DNA from: CAYSPU01 sp964432995 | GTDB taxonomy: Bacteria > Verrucomicrobiota > Verrucomicrobiia > Limisphaerales > JAHDYP01 | Length of the DNA stretch: 18,768 nt | Direction of reading: 5' to 3' | Assembly: GCA_964432995.1 (NCBI GenBank) | Contig: CAYSPU010000104.1 | Span: 1-18,768, forward strand | Part shown: positions 14,231 through 18,768 of the stretch, in pieces | Position numbering within the stretch: position 1 is the stretch's first letter | How the letters are laid out: the number at the start of each line of letters is the position of its first letter | Made by a program: the position numbers and the translations under genes | The notes under the pieces: generated by a model | Told to the model about the DNA's origin: nothing | Databases searched by the model: none | What the model saw: the letters and a program-made list of their open reading frames with translations, nothing else

Positions 14231-17149
14231 ATGAATGCAAACGTTTCCCCATCTCACCGCGTGAGACTTGTCGCCACGCGGGTGCTGTTGGCCGGCGCCT
14301 TGACTTGGGCGCTCGCCCAGAACGCCTCGGCGGGCCTCAAGCACCGCTACAGTTTCGAAACGGACAACCAAGTCATCGATTCTGTGGGCGGTGCCAACGG
14401 CACCATCATGAACAACGCCTCGGTGAGCGGCGGCGCGGCGTATCTCCCCGCCAGCGTGGCATCGGGTCCGACGTGCGACTACATCGAGCTGCCGTCGGGG
14501 ATGATCACCGGGTTGACGAGCGTCACCTTCGAGATCTGGATGGATGCCCTGGAAAACGCGAATTGGGTCGAGGTCTTCGCCTTTGGCAACCAAAACACCT
14601 CGGGTCAGGGCGCCCACATGGTCATGTTCTGTCCCCACTCGGGTTCGACCCCAAGCGACTTCCGCATGAGCTACGCGCAAGCCAGCCCCGGCTACAATGA
14701 CGAGTACGTGGTCAACGGCGGGGCGCCCTTGGACAACCTCGGCCCCGCTTTCATCGCCTGCGTGTATGACCCGCCGAACAACGTCCTGTCGCTGTACAAG
14801 GACGGCGTGTTGGTCGGCTCGCTCTCGCCGCCGGTCTCCGCCGGCTTCTCCCTGTCCAAAGTGAACAACCAGTTCTCCTGGCTGGGTCGTTCGCTCTACA
14901 ACGGGGATGCGGCCTACAACGGCTACATCGATGAGTTCCGCATCCACGACACGGCGCTGGGGCCCCTCCAGATCGCCGTGGACAGCCGCGCCGGCATGAA
15001 CACCGTGGTGACCGATATCGTGGTCAACTCGGTCGATTGGAGCGCCAACCCCACAATGACCGTCGGCTCGCGCCAGTCCACGGCCGTGACCTTCAACACC
15101 GCCAGCTACGGCGCCATCACGGTGACCGATTCCACCGAGGCCACCTACGTCTCCAGCAATCCCGCGGTGGTGAGCGTCAACACGCGCGGACAGCTCTTCG
15201 CCCTGTCAGTGGGCGCGGCCCCGGTGAGCGGTTCCTACGGAGGCCAGGAGAAGGAAGTGGCCGTCGAGGTGACCTCGCCGGAGATGATCCACCGCTACAG
15301 CTTCACGACCGACGCCAGCGACTCGATCGGCACCGCTCACGGCACGCTGGTCGGCGCGACGATCAACAACAACGCGGTCGAACTGACGGGCAACGGCACC
15401 TCGGCGACGGGCGAGTCCTACGTCGATCTTCCCAACGACCTGCTCAGCAGCCTGACCACCATCACGATTGAGGCGTGGGTCACCGACAACGGCAGTGCCT
15501 CCTGGGCGCGGATCTGGGACTTCGGCAACAGCGACGCGGGCGAGGGCCAGAGCGGCAACGGCAGCCGCTACATGTTCCTCTCGCTGCCGGGCGGGGCCAA
15601 CCAACTCACCGGATCCATTCGGGTCAGCGATCGCGCCGGCGGCGAGAACGCCATGACGTATGTCAATAACGGACGCCCCGCCGTGAGCCAGAAGGCGCAC
15701 ATTGCCTGGGTCACCGACGTGGCCAATCTGCGAGGCTACCTATACGTGAACGGATCCTTGGTCGGCAACAACACCAGCATGAACCTCGCCCCCGTCGACA
15801 TCGGCCCCATGAACAACGTCTGGCTCGGCCGCTCCCAGTACAGCGGAGACGCGATGTTCAACGGTGCCATCGACGAGTTGCGCATCTGGAACGGCCCGCT
15901 CAGCGCCTTGCAGGTCGCCCTGAGCGCCGCCGCCGGACCGGACAACCCGGTCACGACCGATCCCGGCACGCTCCAGTCCCTGGAGCTGACGCTGGCGGCA
16001 CCACAGGTGGTCTTCGGCGGTGGCCCTGTCCAGGTCACCCTGATGGGCGACTTCGTCAGCATGAACGACGTCAACCTCACGAGTGTTGAGGGGACGACCT
16101 ACCAGTCCAGCGACCCCGGCGTCGCGACCATCAACGCGCAAGGCCTGGTCGAGGCCACCGGCTTGGGCACCGCCACCCTCACCGGTTCCTACGGCGGCCA
16201 GAGCGCCACCCTGACCGTCACCACAACAACACCCGCGGGCTACAAAGAGCCTACCCTCGTGCACCGCTACAGCTTCAGCGAAGCCGTCGGCAGCACCGCG
16301 GTCAACGACTCCGTCGGCACCGCCCACGGCACCGTCAAGGGTCAGGGCGCCGCGTTTGACGGAAACGGGCAACTCTCACTCCCGGGAGGCACCAGTTCGG
16401 ATGCGGACCCGGTGGCGGGCTATGTGGACCTGCCCAACTACATCATCAGCCCGCTCACGGACCTGTCGATCGAAACCTGGATCACCTGGGAGGGCTCCGG
16501 CGCCTGGCAGCGGATCTTCGACCTCGGCACCTCGGCTGGCGGCGAAGATGTGGCCAACGGCAACGGCAACTACCTGTTCCTGTCGCCTGCGGGCGGCTCG
16601 AACCTGCGGTTCTCCGTTCGGGATCCCGAAACGGGCGGCGAACCGGCCCCGCTGACCGCCGCGACACCATTGCCGGCCGGGCAGGAAATCTGTCTGACCG
16701 TGGTCTACAGCCACACGGCCAATCTCGCCCGGCTCTACAGCAACGCCGTCGTCGTCGCCTCCGGCGCCGCCCCGGTCGACATCACCACGATCGACGACGT
16801 CAACAACTGGCTCGGACGCTCGCAGTGGGCCGACCCGATGTTCCAGGGCAAATACAATGAGTTCCGCATCTGGGACGGCCTGCTCTTGCCCGATCGCGTG
16901 GCCGCCAACTATGCCGCCGGACCGGACTCGCTCGAGGCCCAGCCCGCGCTCGCCGTGTCGGCGGTGGCTGGCAGTATTGTCATCGCTTGGCCCGCGTCGA
17001 GCCCCTTCACCCTCGAATCCACGACCGCCCTGGAGGCAACACCGACCTGGACGGTGGTCGACACATCCGGCGCGGTGGTTGAAGGGGACCAGAAGAAGCT
17101 GACCGTGCTGCCATCCCAAGCGGCGACCTTCTATCGGATGAAGAAGTAG
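14231..17149 (+). CDS. Secreted protein with three LamG and two Big_2-like domains
   Basis: A 972-aa protein from the ATG at 14231. The signal peptide runs to about residue 34 (VRLVATRVLLAGALTWALA, cleavage after ASA). Three concanavalin-like LamG domains begin at about 37, 353 and 677; each opens with HRYSF, carries an SIGTAHGT-type segment and ends with WLGRS...EFRIW. Bacterial Ig-like Big_2 domains separate them (about 252-348 and 580-670), with TYVSSNPAVVSVN and TYQSSDPGVATIN plus GSYGGQ. The last 70 residues (AGSIVIAWPASSPFTLESTTAL ... ATFYRMKK) resemble a short C-terminal module common in verrucomicrobial surface proteins (from memory). LamG domains bind glycans or proteins and no catalytic residues are visible, so an adhesin or polysaccharide-capture role is likely. 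The repeated modules point to internal duplication. A strong hairpin follows the stop. Confidence 0.9.
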   Translation: MNANVSPSHRVRLVATRVLLAGALTWALAQNASAGLKHRYSFETDNQVIDSVGGANGTIMNNASVSGGAAYLPASVASGPTCDYIELPSGMITGLTSVTFEIWMDALENANWVEVFAFGNQNTSGQGAHMVMFCPHSGSTPSDFRMSYAQASPGYNDEYVVNGGAPLDNLGPAFIACVYDPPNNVLSLYKDGVLVGSLSPPVSAGFSLSKVNNQFSWLGRSLYNGDAAYNGYIDEFRIHDTALGPLQIAVDSRAGMNTVVTDIVVNSVDWSANPTMTVGSRQSTAVTFNTASYGAITVTDSTEATYVSSNPAVVSVNTRGQLFALSVGAAPVSGSYGGQEKEVAVEVTSPEMIHRYSFTTDASDSIGTAHGTLVGATINNNAVELTGNGTSATGESYVDLPNDLLSSLTTITIEAWVTDNGSASWARIWDFGNSDAGEGQSGNGSRYMFLSLPGGANQLTGSIRVSDRAGGENAMTYVNNGRPAVSQKAHIAWVTDVANLRGYLYVNGSLVGNNTSMNLAPVDIGPMNNVWLGRSQYSGDAMFNGAIDELRIWNGPLSALQVALSAAAGPDNPVTTDPGTLQSLELTLAAPQVVFGGGPVQVTLMGDFVSMNDVNLTSVEGTTYQSSDPGVATINAQGLVEATGLGTATLTGSYGGQSATLTVTTTTPAGYKEPTLVHRYSFSEAVGSTAVNDSVGTAHGTVKGQGAAFDGNGQLSLPGGTSSDADPVAGYVDLPNYIISPLTDLSIETWITWEGSGAWQRIFDLGTSAGGEDVANGNGNYLFLSPAGGSNLRFSVRDPETGGEPAPLTAATPLPAGQEICLTVVYSHTANLARLYSNAVVVASGAAPVDITTIDDVNNWLGRSQWADPMFQGKYNEFRIWDGLLLPDRVAANYAAGPDSLEAQPALAVSAVAGSIVIAWPASSPFTLESTTALEATPTWTVVDTSGAVVEGDQKKLTVLPSQAATFYRMKK

Positions 17150-17169
17150 CGCTTGGCCGATTCGTTGGT

Positions 17170-17204
17170 GAACGGGGCCGGAGGGTTCGCCTCCGGCCCC
17201 GTTC
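17170..17204 (+). terminator. Perfect 15-bp hairpin after the LamG gene
   Basis: GAACGGGGCCGGAGG (17170-17184) pairs without mismatch with CCTCCGGCCCCGTTC (17190-17204) around GTTCG. It starts 20 bp after the LamG stop. There is no T-run, so it is either an atypical intrinsic terminator or a transcript-stabilising hairpin. Confidence 0.75.
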
Positions 17205-17239
17205 CCATATCGACCGCCGGGAGTGGTTCCAACTGCCGC

Positions 17240-17285
17240 CCGCGGTTCCATCCGCGCCGATCTGCGTCGTCCGCGGTTCGTCCAC
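17240..17285. repeat. Degenerate short-unit repeat
   Basis: CCGCGGTTC occurs at 17240-17248 and 17271-17279, separated by the related words ATCCGCGCC and ATCTGCGTC. It resembles the other short-unit arrays of this window in style but not in sequence. Confidence 0.4.
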
Positions 17286-17301
17286 GCAGACAAGCCTCTA
17301 T

Positions 17302-17334
17302 GCGTTTTGCTGCGGGTCAGGAAGACCTGCGGTC
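17302..17334 (+). repeat. GCGGGTC-type hairpin repeat, copy 2
   Basis: GCGGGTC (17312-17318) and GACCTGC (17324-17330) pair with one G-T wobble around AGGAA. The left flank GCGTTTTGCT matches the third copy's GCGTTCTGCT. Confidence 0.7.
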
Positions 17335-17517
17335 GTGCGGTTGGAGCGCGACACGTCTCGGGTCGGAGCAGCAGCGAGCGGGCGGGAGGCGGTCGGAGGT
17401 TCGGAGTTGCGTCCGACGGGTGGGGCTGCTGGCCGCCGGGACGTCGGGCGGTCCGGGGAAGGCCTGGTTCGCATGCGCTTCCGGTTGGGCACTCGACGGC
17501 CCGCAAGGTTGGGGACC

Positions 17518-17536
17518 GCGGCTCGTCTTGAGCCGC
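17518..17536. repeat. Perfect 7-bp palindrome
   Basis: GCGGCTC (17518-17524) pairs with GAGCCGC (17530-17536) around GTCTT. It lies just before the third GCGGGTC repeat copy and may be part of a compound REP element. Confidence 0.5.
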
Positions 17537-17550
17537 AGCCAAGGGTGTGT

Positions 17551-17577
17551 GCGTTCTGCTGCGGGTCACTCCGCGGC
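17551..17577 (+). repeat. GCGGGTC-type repeat, copy 3 (truncated)
   Basis: GCGTTCTGCTGCGGGTCA matches copy 2 except for one base, but the right arm is altered (CTCCGCGGCC), so the hairpin is incomplete. Confidence 0.6.
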
Positions 17578-17701
17578 CGCAGGACGCGCCCCAAAGGGTC
17601 GAGCGGGCGGATGGGGGCGGTGTCCTCAAGCAGCGCCCCGTTGAATTCCGTGTGTGAATTCCATGCTGCGCGTCCTCTCTCGTCCTGCTACCCTTCGCGA
17701 C

Positions 17702-18397
17702 ATGACCAAACCCAACCGACGCACATTCCTGGGCGCCCTCGGCGTCTCGGCCGCTTCCACATTGGCCGCGACCAGCCCGCAGGCGCAGGTATCGGCAACC
17801 GGAAGCAACATCAAGCTCGTGGGAGTGGGCTGCAGCCCGCGTCCGGGCAAGAGCACCACGCTTGCCGCCGTGAAGTTGGCGCTCGAGGCCGCCAAAGAGG
17901 CCTACCCCGCCATCGAGATCGAGCTGATCGAGCTCGCCGGTTTCAAGATTCCCGGCGAAGTGGCCGCCGGCGTGCCGCTTGAACCAGGCGCCCGCGACGA
18001 TTTTCCCAAGGTCGCGGAGAAACTCACCGACCCGCGCGTCAGGGGGATCATCGTCGGAACACCCACGTACATGGGGAGCATGAGCTCGCTCTGCAAGGCG
18101 TTCCTCGACCGCACGATCGCCTTCCGCAAAGAGTGGCTCCTGCGCGACAAGGTCGTCGGGGCCATCGCGGTCGGCGCCGCGCGTCAGGGCGGCCAGGACA
18201 CGACCGTTTTGGCGGTGCTCGCCGCCTTGATGCGGCAGGACGTGATCGTGGTGGGCGACGGCAAGCCCGGGGCCCATCCGGGAGCCACCCTCCAGAGCCA
18301 GAACGACAGCATCGCCGGCGACGAGGGCGGGGTCGCTTCCGCCAAGTGCCTGGGGAAGCGCGTTGCGGAGGTCGCGCTGAGGCTCTCCCGTGGCTGA
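17702..18397 (+). CDS. Tat-exported flavodoxin-like / NADPH-dependent FMN reductase family protein
   Basis: A 231-aa protein. The ATG at 17702 places the twin-arginine motif RRTFLG at residues 6-11, followed by a hydrophobic stretch (ALGVSAASTLAA) and a likely cleavage near PQAQVSA; GTG 17654 or ATG 17663 would bury this motif deeper. The fold is flavodoxin-like: beta strand IKLVGVG leading into the FMN-phosphate loop GCSPRPGKST (43-52), a second FMN loop GTPTYMGSMSS (119-129), and GAARQGGQ (158-165) before the last helices. Family members reduce FMN, quinones or other acceptors with NAD(P)H. Export by Tat suggests the flavin is loaded in the cytoplasm before transport. An extracytoplasmic electron-transfer role is inferred, and the electron donor is unknown because NADPH is absent from the periplasm. 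It converges on hpt. Confidence 0.85.
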   Translation: MTKPNRRTFLGALGVSAASTLAATSPQAQVSATGSNIKLVGVGCSPRPGKSTTLAAVKLALEAAKEAYPAIEIELIELAGFKIPGEVAAGVPLEPGARDDFPKVAEKLTDPRVRGIIVGTPTYMGSMSSLCKAFLDRTIAFRKEWLLRDKVVGAIAVGAARQGGQDTTVLAVLAALMRQDVIVVGDGKPGAHPGATLQSQNDSIAGDEGGVASAKCLGKRVAEVALRLSRG

Positions 18398-18414
18398 CTG
18401 TAGACTGGGCCGAT

Positions 18415-18428
18415 ACAACCCGGGTTGT
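18415..18428. repeat. Perfect 14-bp palindrome in the convergent spacer
   Basis: ACAACCCGGGTTGT is its own reverse complement. It lies 18 bp after the stop of the flavodoxin-like gene and abuts the larger inverted repeat. Confidence 0.55.
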
Positions 18429-18493
18429 GACGCGAATTCCGCGAATTCTCACGAATTCACATTGCTTTCGCGGTAATTCGTGCAATTCGCGTC
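18429..18493. repeat. AATT-unit inverted repeat between convergent genes
   Basis: The outer arms GACGCGAATT (18429-18438) and AATTCGCGTC (18484-18493) are perfect 10-bp complements. Inside, ACGAATT (18451-18457) pairs with AATTCGT (18475-18481). The left arm has three CGAATTC-type units about 9-10 nt apart. It could act as a two-way terminator for the converging genes. Confidence 0.7.
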
Positions 18494-18768
18494 TCAACGT
18501 CTTTCTCGCAGCACAGCCACATACGGCAGGTTCCGGAACCGCTCGGCGTGGTCCAACCCGTAACCGATCACATACACGTCCGGGATGCGGAAGCCGACGT
18601 AATCGGCGCGGACGTCGATGGCGCGGCGGCCTCGTTTCTCGAGGAGCACGCAGGTGCGCAGTGTGCGCGGGCGTTCGGCTCGCAGCCTGGTCACCACATG
18701 GTGAAGGGTCCGGCCGGTGTCGAGGATGTCGTCCACGACCAGCACGTCGCACCCGAGGATCTCCTGTC
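18494..18768 (-). CDS. hpt: Hypoxanthine phosphoribosyltransferase, C-terminal half (partial at right edge)
   Basis: This is the cytoplasmic purine salvage enzyme that joins hypoxanthine or guanine to PRPP to give IMP or GMP. About 91 codons are visible. The frame is open to the right edge, so the N-terminus is outside the window. Read from the edge, QEILGCD leads into the PRPP-binding motif VLVVDDILDTGRTL, with the paired acidic residues DD and the phosphate loop DTGRT. Further on, DYVGFRIPDVYVIGYGLDHAERFRNLPYVAVL matches the conserved C-terminus of bacterial Hpt, including the base-stacking and substrate-binding region. The stop is the TGA at 18496-18494. Usual length is near 180 residues, so roughly half is here. 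The small ATG-like start suggested by reading from 18745 is really an internal GTG valine of the PRPP motif. A HGPRT/XGPRT paralogue is less likely. Confidence 0.93.
   Translation of the reverse strand, partial: QEILGCDVLVVDDILDTGRTLHHVVTRLRAERPRTLRTCVLLEKRGRRAIDVRADYVGFRIPDVYVIGYGLDHAERFRNLPYVAVLRERR

Larger units (their letters stand above)
17150..17701. other. 552-bp spacer before the flavodoxin-like gene
   Basis: It begins with the terminator-like hairpin at 17170-17204 and then holds a short-unit repeat (17240-17285), two GCGGGTC-family repeats (17302-17334, 17551-17577) and a palindrome (17518-17536). GAATTCC is repeated near 17643 and 17656. Open frames on both strands cross it, but their translations are Arg/Gly/Pro-rich and show no domain. 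Confidence 0.6.

Noticed and set aside
12174..14252. 692-codon minus-strand frame opposite the arabinofuranosidase
   Set aside because: It is antisense to a gene with intact GH51 catalytic motifs, has no domain of its own and crosses the 13961 tandem repeat.
17335..17982. 215-codon plus-strand frame before the flavodoxin-like gene
   Set aside because: Its Arg/Gly/Pro-rich translation runs into the Tat protein in another frame and shows no motif.
16376..18418. 680-codon minus-strand frame across LamG and flavodoxin-like genes
   Set aside because: It spans two real plus-strand genes and their spacer, including a terminator hairpin. Its translation is low-complexity.
18494..18745. Complete short gene starting at 18745
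   Set aside because: The frame continues upstream to the edge (QEILGCD before VLVVDD). The apparent start is an internal GTG valine of the Hpt PRPP motif.

Overview
The window looks like chromosomal DNA from a member of the Verrucomicrobiota, most likely a Pedosphaera/Limisphaerales-type lineage. This is inferred from high GC, many secreted LamG/FN3/FG-GAP proteins, a TPR protein beside a CRTAC1-type (FG-GAP plus ASPIC/UnbV) protein, the C-terminal module of the LamG protein, very weak Shine-Dalgarno signals, and spacers full of palindromic and short-unit repeats. No rRNA, tRNA or CRISPR array was seen.

Layout. On the minus strand at the left is a very large secreted FN3 protein. It is open without a stop from its start at 3769 to the left edge, so its C-terminus lies outside the window. 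An 848-bp gene-free spacer with REP-like palindromes follows. Next come a minus-strand secreted beta-propeller protein resembling GH43/GH32/GH130 enzymes (4618-5808) and a minus-strand tyrosine recombinase with all catalytic residues (6169-7245). From 7582 the strand switches to plus: a signal-anchored TPR protein (7582-8958), a CRTAC1-family propeller protein (about 9506-11362), a GH51-type alpha-L-arabinofuranosidase with an embedded concanavalin-like domain (about 11553-13934), and a 972-aa protein with three LamG and two Big_2-like domains (14231-17149). That last gene ends at a perfect 15-bp hairpin. A Tat-exported flavodoxin-like protein (17702-18397) converges on the C-terminal half of hypoxanthine phosphoribosyltransferase (18494 to the right edge, minus strand).

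Function. Most products carry export signals. The set suggests recognition and breakdown of plant- or algal-type polysaccharide: the arabinofuranosidase and a GH43-like propeller are the candidate enzymes, and the LamG, FN3 and FG-GAP proteins are candidate binding or surface proteins. The plus-strand genes are separated by 190-547 bp, so they are probably separate transcription units and not one tight operon.

The most unusual content is in the spacers. At least two repeat families occur more than once: a roughly 70-bp structured repeat at 9416 and 11426, and a GCGGGTC-type hairpin at 7471, 17302 and 17551. A reversed, degenerate copy of the second family appears to lie in frame inside the UnbV domain of the CRTAC1 gene, between 8-bp direct repeats. 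Several other spacers hold arrays of degenerate 7- to 15-nt units, some folded into long inverted repeats. No complete new defence or mobile system could be identified; the repeat biology is the best lead.
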